A stretch of 64,000 bases of DNA from Sphingobium arseniciresistens (GTDB taxonomy: Bacteria; Pseudomonadota; Alphaproteobacteria; Sphingomonadales; Sphingomonadaceae): the NCBI GenBank assembly GCA_029167225.1, contig JARFNK010000024.1, forward strand, positions 1 through 64,000, read 5' to 3'. The translations under genes and the position numbers were made by a program. The notes beneath the pieces are model-generated. The model ran no database searches. It had not been told where the DNA came from and was given only the letters and a program-made list of their open reading frames with translations. How positions within the stretch are numbered: position 1 is the first letter of the stretch; each line of letters begins with the position of its first letter. Shown one piece after another: positions 37,408-45,620 of the stretch.

Positions 37408-39144
37408 TCAGGCCGCTTGGGCCGCTGTGGGGACATCCTGCCAGGTCTCGGCGATGCGCTTCTCCAGCTCGTCCACGAAGATGTCGTGGTCGGCGGTGAT
37501 CTCCTCGATGCGGCTGAGCAGATAGTTGTAGCCGAACAACGCCGGGATCGCGACCGCAAGGCCCGCGACAGTGGCAAGGAGAGCCGCGGCGATACCCGGA
37601 GCGATTGCGTTGATGTTCACTTCACCAGCGGCCGCGACCGAGGCGAAGGTGATCATGACGCCGAGCACCGTGCCGAGCAGGCCGATGAACGGGCCGCCCG
37701 AGATGGCGATCGTCAGCAGCACCAGCCGCGCATTGAGCTTCTGCCCCTCGCGCACGCGTCCTGCATCGAGTGCCGAGCGGATCGCGGCGATTGACTGGGC
37801 GCGGATCGCGAAGCGGCTGCCGGTCGCCTTGCCTTCCTTCAAACGCTCGGTCAGCTCGCGCCGGCCGATATTATAGAGCCGGCCCAGCGTCGAATCCGCG
37901 GCGTCAGCGCCCGGATCGAACGGGGGCAGGCCGTCATGGACGTTGCGCGGTCCGCGTCCAGTCTCACTCACGTAGCGGTGATAGGCCTCGAGGAACGCCT
38001 CGTTGGCCCGGCGCACCTTGCTGATCAGCAAACCCTTGCTGATCATGATCGCGATCGCGACCAGCAGCATGAATGCACAGATCAGGATCACGACCCAGGC
38101 GTCGAAGGTCAGCGCACCGAACAGGATCCCGAAGTGGCCATGCCCGCCGCCGGACTCGACCTGCTGCGCAGTATCCGTGGTGACGAGTTTCGCGGTCTGA
38201 CCTTCCGATGCAGCAGCAAGCTGAAACGCGGCCTGCGGCAGCGCGGCACCGGCCACGCGGAACTCGTCGATCTCGCCCTTGAAACCCTGCCCCAGAACCG
38301 GGGCGCCGGTCGCCGCGGCGAGCGCGCCGGTCACTTCACCGGCAGGCTGGCCGTTGATAAACAGCACGGTCTTGGCGCCGTCGTTGACCAGCGCGACATT
38401 GGCCCAGGCGTCCGCAGCCAGCGCGCCGCCTGCCGAGCGATTGCCGCCCTGATCGATGAAGAGTTGGCCGCCCTCGGCTACCAGGCTCACGGCACCCGGC
38501 AACACGAAGATCGTGCCGTTACCACCGGGCTTCACCCAAAAGCTGATCGATAGCGGACCGGCTGCGAAAGCCCCTGCCGGCAGTGCGACCGGGGTCGCGC
38601 CATCGAGGACAAGGCTCGAACCGATCAGACCTGCCGCGTTGCGCCCCGCAGTGCCGGTGGAATTGTTTGCATTCGAGGTCGCGTCCTTGGCCGCACCCTC
38701 ATCATTGAAATGATAGACCAGACGGTAATCCGGCCCGTAGGTTCCCGCAACATCCTGCGCCGCGGCAGCCTTCTCATTCCCGTAATAAGCGTAAATGGCC
38801 GAGGCCGCGCCGGGCTGCAAACCCTGAACATCAACCCACACCAGAGCCTGTTCGTCGGCCGGTGACCATTTTTCAATGTGGAACTTCAAAGGTGTGCGGT
38901 CATCCCCCGCGACAAAGCGCAGGTCGGAGCCATCGGCCTTCACATCCTTGAAACTGAAGTTGCCCGAGTGCAGGCGGATCAACACCGGCGCGCGCGCGAC
39001 TTCGCCGGTGACCCCGGCTGCCTGGGTGTTGAGGTTGATCTTCGTGCGATAGCTATAGTCCGCTTCCCACCAAGCCATCGCTGGTGTCGTGAAGGCTGTC
39101 ATCGCAACCAGCGGAAAAAGCCATTTAAGTTTCATTCGACCCAT
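37408..39144 (-). CDS. DUF2341-LamG-ExbB/MotA/TolQ fusion protein
   Basis: A 578-aa composite. A signal peptide (about residues 1-24) leads to a DUF2341 domain (about 28-125, WWEADYSYRTKINL...VWVDVQGLQPG) and a LamG/concanavalin-like domain (about 145-310). A membrane helix follows (about 348-370), then an ExbB/TolQ domain (about 380-565) with GGPFIGLLGTVLGVMITF and IAAALLATVAGLAVAIPALFGY, the proton-channel helices. Ordinary ExbB is about 240 aa and lacks the exported part. Here the periplasmic lectin-like region could sense or hold a ligand and gate the motor (inference). The start at 39144 has GGGGCGG upstream; an in-frame ATG at 39204 is less likely. Confidence 0.9.
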   Translation of the reverse strand: MGRMKLKWLFPLVAMTAFTTPAMAWWEADYSYRTKINLNTQAAGVTGEVARAPVLIRLHSGNFSFKDVKADGSDLRFVAGDDRTPLKFHIEKWSPADEQALVWVDVQGLQPGAASAIYAYYGNEKAAAAQDVAGTYGPDYRLVYHFNDEGAAKDATSNANNSTGTAGRNAAGLIGSSLVLDGATPVALPAGAFAAGPLSISFWVKPGGNGTIFVLPGAVSLVAEGGQLFIDQGGNRSAGGALAADAWANVALVNDGAKTVLFINGQPAGEVTGALAAATGAPVLGQGFKGEIDEFRVAGAALPQAAFQLAAASEGQTAKLVTTDTAQQVESGGGHGHFGILFGALTFDAWVVILICAFMLLVAIAIMISKGLLISKVRRANEAFLEAYHRYVSETGRGPRNVHDGLPPFDPGADAADSTLGRLYNIGRRELTERLKEGKATGSRFAIRAQSIAAIRSALDAGRVREGQKLNARLVLLTIAISGGPFIGLLGTVLGVMITFASVAAAGEVNINAIAPGIAAALLATVAGLAVAIPALFGYNYLLSRIEEITADHDIFVDELEKRIAETWQDVPTAAQAA

Positions 39145-39490
39145 GTTGCCGCCCCTATTTCCATATCGCTTGCTGCCCGCATTGGGCGGTTGATCCTCGC
39201 GCACTCGCGGCGCCTGTTGCTGCTGGTGATCGCTGGGAGGTCATCCCACCCAAATTCTGTTTCTGCGGGGGCAATTCTCCCGCCCGGTCTTCCGGGGATC
39301 CCTGGCGCTGGGCGTTTGGGGGAGCCGCCAAGCTGCCCTGAGGGAATTCCTGGCCCGATCGATGGCCACGACCGCCCCGACTGGTCGGAGAAGGACGATC
39401 GCCGGAAGATGACCCGGTCAGACGGGCTCCGACCAATGCTCAACACCGTAAACGTGAAAGACGGCGACGCCCGATGATGGAGCGCCGGCA
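39145..39490. other. Intergenic region between tpsB and the ExbB fusion
   Basis: About 345 bases with no supported gene; frames on both strands lack family features or start sites. It could hold a second promoter for the exbB-exbD-tonB-porin-adhesin genes, since the other gaps in the cluster are shorter. Confidence 0.4.
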
Positions 39491-41248
39491 TCAGAACTCG
39501 CCCCTGATAGTGAAGCTGTAGCGTGGATCACCCTTGTCGCTGGTCGGCCCATTGCGGAGCGGAACGCCAATCAGTGCTTCGCCCGTCACCAGGTTGAATA
39601 GGTCGAAACGCACACCACCACCGACACTGACGAGACGGAACTCACCGGTCTGCCCGGCACTTGTCTCGCGCACCCGCGCATAGCCGGCGTCGCTGAAGGC
39701 GAAGAGGCGCAACTCGTCGATATAAGAGGAAAGGCGCGGGCCGAGATTGGGTGAGCGCAGTTCGACCGAGGAGACGAAGCCATCGTCGCCGATGGCCTCT
39801 GAAACATAGTAGCCCCGGACGTTCGACATACCGCCAAGCGAGAATTGCTCGTTGGTCACGAGGCTGGAATCGGCAAGCTGGCCTGCGAAGCGGAACGCCG
39901 CCTGCCAGTCCTTGGGGAGAAACCGCGTATAGTTAAGATCGAGATTGAGATGGACGAAATTCTCGCTCGCATCCGTCGTCCGACCGATGAACTGATCGGT
40001 GATGACGCCGATATCGCCATTGCTCAATGGGCAGGTCACGAGGCCGTCGGGAATGATTGCAGCAGGATATTCGAAGCAGTCCCGACGCTTGATCACCCTT
40101 AGGCCGCCAGTCACCCCCAGGGTGAGCCCGTACGTTTCCTGCTCGCTGCCGCCACTCAGCGTATATTCCGCAACAAGAGGCACATAGCGGATTTGGGTCG
40201 GTTGAAGATCGGTCCCTTCGAGGCTCAGCCGTTCCTTGAACGATTTGAAGTCCGGTCCGAAGCTGATCTGCTGGAAGCTGCTCGTGCTCGGCAGGCGATA
40301 GGTCGCGCGAAGGCCGATCTGATACCCGTTACCCAGCACGTTGGTGCCGCCAAGCGCCGCGACATTGCTGTTCGACCTGTAGCCGTAGAGCAGGAAACCC
40401 CAGGGCGTGCCAATGAGCGGCGCATTGTAGGAAGCCGAGATGACCGCACTCTGGTCGGTATCCTGCGGCGCGATCGAACCTGTGACCGACAGCGTATGGC
40501 CCTGGCCCCAGAGATTGGAATAGCGTGCAGTGGCACTTGCGCGCAGGGATCTGGTATTGGGGCTGTTGTCGTTGTTCAATTCGACCGACCCGTGGAAAGG
40601 AGACTTGTCGTCGACCTTCAACTCGACATCGACGGTCCCCGGCTGCCCACCGGAGCGAAAGCGCGGGGTGATGGTACGGTCGGGGAAGCGGTTGGCTTCA
40701 GCGACATCACGCTGAAGCGCTGCGATATCGATTGGTTGACCGGGAACAAGTGACGGGACGTCGCCGCGGACGCTCTTGTCCGAATGATGTTTTGCATCGA
40801 CGATACGAACCTCGCCGAGCGGCACTTCATGGATAGCCAGCTGGACGATCCCCTGCGCGAAACGTTCGCTGGGCTGGATCGGAATCTCGACCTCGACCGC
40901 CTCATAGCCTTTCGCGGCATACGCCGCCTGAAGGGCCTTTTGCGCAGCAGTCACATCGGCTTCGTTTTTATCAGGTCCAAGAAACGGGTAGATGATCCTC
41001 TCGATCTCGGCGTTTGAGAGTTTGGTGGCCCCCACGACGTCGATCGCGGCGATTAAGAAGCTTCCCGAAGCCCTCACCGGCTCTGCGTCTGCAGCAGAGG
41101 ACTGTTCGGCATCCTGATCACTTTGCGCATAGGCAAAGGACGGCTGCACCACTGCCGCCAGGGCGGCAACGAACGGTAAGCGCGACGTGAGATTAGCACG
41201 CAGGCCACCGTGCAATTGGGAAGAGAATGACATGCGCTTCTCAAACAT
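39491..41248 (-). CDS. Two-partner secretion transporter TpsB (ShlB/FhaC/HecB family)
   Basis: A 585-aa outer-membrane Omp85-type pore that secretes its TpsA partner. It has a signal peptide (cleavage near AYA-QS, about residue 42), an N-terminal plug region, two POTRA domains (about 62-215, with IAAIDVVGATKLSNAEIERI and VQLAIHEVPLGEVRIVDAK), and a 16-strand barrel from about 230. The L6-loop-like motif VRGY (in MSNVRGYY) is present and the last strand ends in Phe (FTIRGEF). The ATG at 41248 overlaps the stop of the LuxR-type gene by eight bases, so the two are co-transcribed. The giant adhesin at 20882-33961 is its evident partner. Confidence 0.93.
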   Translation of the reverse strand: MFEKRMSFSSQLHGGLRANLTSRLPFVAALAAVVQPSFAYAQSDQDAEQSSAADAEPVRASGSFLIAAIDVVGATKLSNAEIERIIYPFLGPDKNEADVTAAQKALQAAYAAKGYEAVEVEIPIQPSERFAQGIVQLAIHEVPLGEVRIVDAKHHSDKSVRGDVPSLVPGQPIDIAALQRDVAEANRFPDRTITPRFRSGGQPGTVDVELKVDDKSPFHGSVELNNDNSPNTRSLRASATARYSNLWGQGHTLSVTGSIAPQDTDQSAVISASYNAPLIGTPWGFLLYGYRSNSNVAALGGTNVLGNGYQIGLRATYRLPSTSSFQQISFGPDFKSFKERLSLEGTDLQPTQIRYVPLVAEYTLSGGSEQETYGLTLGVTGGLRVIKRRDCFEYPAAIIPDGLVTCPLSNGDIGVITDQFIGRTTDASENFVHLNLDLNYTRFLPKDWQAAFRFAGQLADSSLVTNEQFSLGGMSNVRGYYVSEAIGDDGFVSSVELRSPNLGPRLSSYIDELRLFAFSDAGYARVRETSAGQTGEFRLVSVGGGVRFDLFNLVTGEALIGVPLRNGPTSDKGDPRYSFTIRGEF

Positions 41249-42056
41249 GGATCATGCCAGACCCAATTGCGATCGCGACCGCGTTGATCCTGTTGGTCCC
41301 GCCAAGTTTGAGCGTCGCCTTGGCCAGATGGGTTTCAACTGTTCGCACCGATATTCCAAGACTGCCGGCGCTTTCGGCAAGCGCCACTCCCGCAGCTGCA
41401 TTTCGCAGACAACTAAACTCCCGATCTGAAAGCAGGACTGATGACCGCGTCCGAATGGTGATCAACTGCTTTGCTCGAAGGTGGAATTCGATAGCGAGCG
41501 TAGCCATCTCGTGCCGCCGCTGCTCAACCGCCGAGATCGCCTGTGAGAGCTTCTCGCTGAAGAGGCTGATATAGGCTGGTCCCGACAGATAATCCTGAAC
41601 GGGTATGACGACCCCTGCTTCTACACCGCGCAAGCGTTCGATGCTCAACCATGCACGTTGGAGATCGGGGAGAGACAGATCGTCTTTAGTCGACCAGACA
41701 AAGGGGAGGAAAGACTGGACAATTTGCGAGAGAGCGGGATCTCCGGCACGCCACGGCTCCTGCCCTTTCTCCAATGTTGAGAGGAAGCGGTGCGGCGGGC
41801 GTTTAGCGGTCCTTCCACCTTGCGGACGATGCCCGATATGATGGTAGCGAGCGCCGTCGAACCCCATCTCCGATGCGAACTGTTCTAACCAGTTCTCGAG
41901 GTCCACCGAAGAGGCGCAATCCTCGATCGGGCCAATTGCCATGACCGAACCGCCCTCCATAACGAAGTGCCGTACCCACGAGACATCGAGGGCAACGCAC
42001 GCATGATCAAACTGGCGCTGAAGCGCACCACCCGCTAACATTTCAACGACCCCCAT
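41241..42056 (-). CDS. LuxR-family regulator with autoinducer-binding domain
   Basis: A 271-aa regulator. The N-terminal part (about residues 40-175) resembles the acyl-homoserine-lactone-binding domain: GARYHHIG, the DP...PFVWS pair (TraR-type Asp/Pro and Trp positions), then GVVIPVQDYLSGPAYISLF. The C-terminal GerE-type helix-turn-helix (about 200-265) has LSDREFSCLRNAAAG and ISVRTVETHLAKATLKLG. The start at 42056 has AGGAG upstream; a frame to 42167 lacks one. It heads the adhesin/TonB cluster and overlaps tpsB. No luxI is in the window, so it is a solo or responds to a synthase elsewhere. It is a paralogue of the 47351 gene. Confidence 0.88.
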   Translation of the reverse strand: MGVVEMLAGGALQRQFDHACVALDVSWVRHFVMEGGSVMAIGPIEDCASSVDLENWLEQFASEMGFDGARYHHIGHRPQGGRTAKRPPHRFLSTLEKGQEPWRAGDPALSQIVQSFLPFVWSTKDDLSLPDLQRAWLSIERLRGVEAGVVIPVQDYLSGPAYISLFSEKLSQAISAVEQRRHEMATLAIEFHLRAKQLITIRTRSSVLLSDREFSCLRNAAAGVALAESAGSLGISVRTVETHLAKATLKLGGTNRINAVAIAIGSGMIHV

Positions 42057-42409
42057 AGAGCTCCTGAAAAATGGACACGGTGAGCACGTGAATCTGGCAA
42101 GAAATTCGGCAAAGTTTTTTTCTTCGCCTACACGCCGTTTCGTCATAAAATTGAAACAATAGAGCACTTACTCGACAGTGAATCATGTATCTCAGCCAAG
42201 TGATTCACTGTTCCGTAAAATCTTGACGATAATCGCTAGTGAAAATTAAATTTGTGAAAGTCGTGTCGATGACATGATCTTGTTCACATAGATGCCGCCG
42301 AACGAACGCCGTCATACGAATCTCCCGCAGGAGAACGGAAATTAAATTTATTTCTAGGTTCTGACCTTCAAGGTCATGCCAAAATCGGAGCGGTGTGAAG
42401 GAAGGTTGG
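42057..42409. promoter_or_regulatory. Divergent control region of the adhesin cluster
   Basis: About 350 bases, AT-rich, between the LuxR-type gene and the STN-TonB gene. It holds the long inverted repeat at 42175-42211, a five-base dyad TCTCC-CGCA-GGAGA at 42321-42334, and a further GTGAATC half-site near 42083. Both promoters must lie here. Confidence 0.6.
42175..42211. promoter_or_regulatory. Perfect 11-bp inverted repeat ACAGTGAATCA-N15-TGATTCACTGT
   Basis: The two 11-base arms (42175-42185 and 42201-42211) are exact reverse complements with 15 bases between. Symmetry and position between divergent genes suggest an operator for a dimeric regulator, with the adjacent LuxR-type protein the first candidate. 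It is not followed by a T run on either strand, so a terminator is unlikely. Confidence 0.6.
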
Positions 42410-43201
42410 ATGCGATCAGGCGGCGCCGCTCAATACAATTTCTCCGGACAATCGGCTCCCCAACAGGCCCAGCATGTCCTATTCATCGCCCTGATGTCGC
42501 TACCTCATGTTCTTCGTAGCCTGGCGGCGGCGCTCTCAATTTGCCTTGCCATCCTCCTGTACTCGTTCGGAACGAGTGCTCATGCTCAGCAAGAGGCTTC
42601 CGAAACAGCTATATCATTCGACATTCCCGAACAGCCCCTTCACGCCGCTTTGGCGCAATATTTCAGCATCACTGGCGTTCAACTGCTATATGACAGCACC
42701 TTGGCCTCGGGGCTTCGATCGACCCGTGTGAAAGGCAGGTTCACGCCTCGCGAAGCGCTTCGGCGTCTCTTGACCGGCTCGGGACTCGTCGTTCGCTACA
42801 GCGGGACGGACGCCGCTATCATCACGACACCGAGCGGCAACAACCAATCGTCCCTGGTCCCGCTCGGACGTATCGTGGTCAGGGAACAGGTCGCGCCCGT
42901 GCGACTGCTGTCGGCTGAACGGCTCGCTTATTATGGCCTGCTGGAGGAAGAGCTGTATGCCTACCTCCATGCAAGTGCAGGCACGGAACGACTTAATTTC
43001 AGCCTTATTGTCCATCTCAGGATTGATGCGGATGGCACGTTGAGTGATGTCGTGGTTCACCGCAGTAGCGGCAGCACCAAAACCGACCTTCTGGTGATAG
43101 AAGCGCTCCTGCGAGCTGCGGTGTCTCCCCCGCCCGACGGCCTTCAGCAACCCCTTGCAGTGGCGCTACGCGGAATGAGAAATGGCCAGCGGCGACCTTG
43201 A
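42410..43201 (+). CDS. STN-domain protein with TonB-like C-terminus
   Basis: A 263-aa exported protein. A hydrophobic segment with signal-type cleavage near AHA-QQ (about residue 60) is followed by an STN (secretin/TonB short N-terminal) domain: FDIPEQPLHAALAQYFSITG, VKGRFTPREALRRLLTGSGL (about 70-135). The last 90 residues look like a TonB C-terminal domain: FSLIVHLRIDADGTLSDVVVHRSSG. STN domains usually cap TonB-dependent transducers or secretins, so the pairing with a TonB-like end is unusual. The start at 42410 has AAGGAAGG upstream; GTG at 42395 is an alternative. It probably acts in the periplasm in the signalling route of the nearby FecI/FecR pair (inference). Confidence 0.8.
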   Translation: MRSGGAAQYNFSGQSAPQQAQHVLFIALMSLPHVLRSLAAALSICLAILLYSFGTSAHAQQEASETAISFDIPEQPLHAALAQYFSITGVQLLYDSTLASGLRSTRVKGRFTPREALRRLLTGSGLVVRYSGTDAAIITTPSGNNQSSLVPLGRIVVREQVAPVRLLSAERLAYYGLLEEELYAYLHASAGTERLNFSLIVHLRIDADGTLSDVVVHRSSGSTKTDLLVIEALLRAAVSPPPDGLQQPLAVALRGMRNGQRRP

Positions 43202-43326
43202 TAGCATTTATCGGTGAAATTCTACGGCGATCCAGGTCTCCCAACTCATCCGGGCCGCCTGTGCTAACGCAAAGGGGCGGCTGAACCCCCTGTCGAACGT
43301 GTCGAACGAGGCACGGCACAAACGTG

Positions 43327-43638
43327 TCACCTGGGGTCGAGCTCAACAGGATCGCTTCTCTCCTCACCGAGCAGCAAATCCTTCAGTGCCCTGCTGGCAC
43401 GGAACATCAGCTTCCGCGTTGGGCGAATCAATATCCTCTCGCCAGTACGCGGGTTGCGTCCTTCCCTGGCGCTGCACGATTTCACCGAGAAAATGCCGAA
43501 GCGGTTGATCGAGACGGCCTCGCCGCGGACAGCAGCGTCTCCGATCGTAGCGAAGACGGCCGCGACCGCACGAAACGCCTCAGCGCGAGTAAGATAGCTT
43601 CTTGCGGCAACACGCTCGATCAGTTCGTCTTTATTCAT
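43327..43638 (-). CDS. HU-family DNA-binding protein
   Basis: A 103-aa nucleoid-associated protein. Family marks are MNKDELIERVAARSYLTRAEA at the start, ALRGEAVSINRFGIF-type core (here AAVRGEAVSINRFGIFSV) and the DNA-clasping arm GRNPRTGERILI followed by FRASRALKDLL. It bends DNA as a dimer. The true start is 43638, where the HU N-terminus begins; a longer frame to 43740 adds unrelated residues. It has a longer acidic tail than usual (about 12 residues). The gene converges with the STN gene, 125 bases away. Confidence 0.9.
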   Translation of the reverse strand: MNKDELIERVAARSYLTRAEAFRAVAAVFATIGDAAVRGEAVSINRFGIFSVKSCSAREGRNPRTGERILIRPTRKLMFRASRALKDLLLGEERSDPVELDPR

Positions 43639-43710
43639 AGCTGGAAACCGCGCCTTGCCGGTCAGGATCAGAAGTTGGGCCGCGATGGCGGATTGACATA
43701 AGATCCGAAT

Positions 43711-43732
43711 ACGCCCGGCATGATCCGGGCGT
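43711..43732 (-). terminator. Hairpin ACGCCCGG-N6-CCGGGCGT
   Basis: A perfect eight-base-pair stem lies 38 bases past the stop of the LuxR-type gene at 43771-44496 and before the HU gene start. It has no strong T run on either strand, so it may be a weak terminator or an mRNA-protecting hairpin. Confidence 0.5.
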
Positions 43733-43770
43733 TTCCGCATCCCCCCTCTGTAACGTTCCCGTCTTCCTCC

Positions 43771-44496
43771 TCAGCTCGCCGGCTCAGAGTGCTCAAGGCC
43801 AGATGGGTCGCACTGCAGGAGACCTCGGCTTACGGCAATTGCAACCGCATTGACCTTGTTGGCCCCGCCCAGTTTCTTCACGACCCGGTGCAAGTAAACT
43901 TCAGCCGTCCGGGTCGACATATGAAGCGTTTTGCCGATCTTCGGCACAGTCATTCCCAGCGCCGCCAGCCTCAGACATTCCATTTCCCGACGCGTCGGCG
44001 CTTCAATGTGCGCAACACGCAATACTGTAAGCGCCGCCGCGTGAATGTCTGTTGCCGCCCATGACAGGGCGGGACCATGGTCTTTCACCGTTTTACGCAC
44101 CGCATCGAGCCCAACCCCGATGAGCGCAACAAGGCCTGGACCATTGGGATGATCCTGAACCGGAACTGCAATGCCGACATGTGGCGTGTCTAGCTTGTGG
44201 GCAAACCTGATCTCACTGCTGGACCAGGTGAAGGGACGGCGTGCTGCTAATGCCTTGATAACCAGACTGCTGTCCGCAATGAGATTCACATACTGACGCT
44301 CTGCGTTGGCGCTCGATGCAATGGCGCGAACAGCGCTGCCCCGAGAATGGCCAAAATGCAGATACAGGCCGCTATACAGCCCATAAGTATCCGCCAGATT
44401 CAGGAGCGACGCTCCGATGCCAGCCTTCTTGGCCTCAACGCCGGGCTTCGTCTTGATGGGGCTATCAGGGCGCTCGAAGGGGAGAATATCCGCCAT
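43771..44496 (-). CDS. LuxR-family regulator with degenerate autoinducer-binding domain
   Basis: A 241-aa regulator. The N-terminal domain (about residues 25-160) keeps the LuxR/TraR pattern in part: RPFTWSS and VGIAVPVQDHPNGPGLVALIGVG, but the Asp-Pro pair is Asp-Ser. The C-terminal GerE-type helix-turn-helix (about 165-230) has APTRREMECLRLAALG and MSTRTAEVYLHRVVKKLGG. It is more distant from the other two LuxR-type proteins than they are from each other. It is divergent from the tonB-like gene at 44884; the region between carries several palindromes. No luxI is nearby. Confidence 0.87.
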   Translation of the reverse strand: MADILPFERPDSPIKTKPGVEAKKAGIGASLLNLADTYGLYSGLYLHFGHSRGSAVRAIASSANAERQYVNLIADSSLVIKALAARRPFTWSSSEIRFAHKLDTPHVGIAVPVQDHPNGPGLVALIGVGLDAVRKTVKDHGPALSWAATDIHAAALTVLRVAHIEAPTRREMECLRLAALGMTVPKIGKTLHMSTRTAEVYLHRVVKKLGGANKVNAVAIAVSRGLLQCDPSGLEHSEPAS

Positions 44497-44883
44497 GACG
44501 ATGCTCGCTCAGCTTACGCCAAGGCGTGAATCGCCACACTTGATTCGCTGAGCTAGCTCACAATTGCTTCCTGAAAAAGCAACCGCCGATCGGAGGTCGG
44601 TCAGAATTTCTCTTTTATGACTGAAAGTATATTCGCCAATTCCGACAAGATTGTTAGCCGGATTCTTGCCAAAACCTTTCCCAAATCGACTGATTTCTGC
44701 CGTTAGCATAGATGAGCCGCCTTTGCCCCGATGACTATAGGCAGCCCTTTACCCCAACCACTCGACACATTTGCTAGGGGAATCCCTAGCGGGATTCCGA
44801 CACTCATGAGGCATGTCATATTGCAGACGGAAAAAGACGTCTATGAAGCCGCCAACCCGCCTTTCAATTTATGCGAGTCCGCC
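44497..44883. promoter_or_regulatory. Divergent luxR/tonB control region with palindromes
   Basis: About 390 bases. It contains a GTGAATC-type dyad GAATC-N9-GATTC (44528-44546), a perfect 12-base palindrome TGAGCTAGCTCA (44549-44560) and the overlapping palindromes at 44773-44798. Alternative upstream starts for the tonB-like gene (ATG at 44806, 44731) fall here but lack ribosome binding sites. Confidence 0.5.
44773..44798. promoter_or_regulatory. Two overlapping, mutually exclusive palindromes
   Basis: GCTAGGG-GAAT-CCCTAGC (44773-44790) and GGAATCCC-TAGC-GGGATTCC (44779-44798) share their middle, so only one stem can form at a time. The first includes CTAGGGGAATCCCTAG, which recurs with one change near the left edge of the window (166-181). 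This may be a regulator site or an RNA switch in the tonB leader. Confidence 0.45.
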
Positions 44884-45567
44884 ATGTCCAGCCCCGCCCG
44901 AATCGATGTCCTGGGTATCCTGGTTTCGTGCCTGGGACATGCGGCCGTGCTGGGCGGCCTTATCGCGGCCAACTCAAACTCGCCTAAGCCCTCCAAACCA
45001 AGTCCGCAACGTGAAACGGCCATGATGGTCGATTTCATTGAACTGAGCGGAAATGGCGAATCGGATCGCTCGGCGAACCGACCGACCTCAACCCCGTCAG
45101 AATTGTCTACCGGCCGTGATGCCCGAACGCCTATCGCGGCTGCCACGCCCAAGGAATCTGCCTCGGGAACCATCGCCAGATCGGCGCCCTCCAATAGCGA
45201 TCGAGCCGCATCGAGGCCCGCGGATGGCGGCGGCATTGAGTCCACCATCAACACCGCAGAACTCAATGAATACCAGCGCTTGCTCTACGAGATCGTTGCT
45301 CGCCACAGTCGCTATCCCGGAGAGGCAAAACAGCTTCGTCTAGCCGGAATCACCGCTCTGGCATTTCGGCTCGACAGAAACGGCAACGTCCTGGAAAGCT
45401 GGGTGCATCGGAGTTCAGGATCCGCAATGCTCGATAACGCGGCGCTGACCGCCCTTGAGCGATCAAGGCCCCTCCCCCCCATCCCTGCCTCGCTACCTGC
45501 CCGCATGGATTTCGTAATCGAGATCGATTCTTCTTTACAGCAGGTCGCTTTCCGGACGGCGAATTGA
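44884..45567 (+). CDS. TonB-family protein
   Basis: A 227-aa energy-transducer-like protein. It has one N-terminal membrane helix (about residues 8-28), a Ser/Pro/Thr/Ala-rich linker (unusually poor in Pro-Lys repeats), and a C-terminal TonB domain (about 140-222) with YQRLLYEIVARHSRYPGEAKQ, ALAFRLDRNGNVLESWVHRSSG and LPPIPASLPA. ATG at 44884 is chosen because it puts the helix at the normal distance from the start. No ExbB/ExbD accompany it; it may borrow those of the adhesin cluster. It sits just before an ECF sigma/FecR pair, suggesting a role in surface signalling. Confidence 0.85.
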   Translation: MSSPARIDVLGILVSCLGHAAVLGGLIAANSNSPKPSKPSPQRETAMMVDFIELSGNGESDRSANRPTSTPSELSTGRDARTPIAAATPKESASGTIARSAPSNSDRAASRPADGGGIESTINTAELNEYQRLLYEIVARHSRYPGEAKQLRLAGITALAFRLDRNGNVLESWVHRSSGSAMLDNAALTALERSRPLPPIPASLPARMDFVIEIDSSLQQVAFRTAN

Positions 45568-45620
45568 AGGGGGGCGGTTATTATATTTCAGCCTAAGAAA
45601 TTGTATCGAGGATCTATTCC

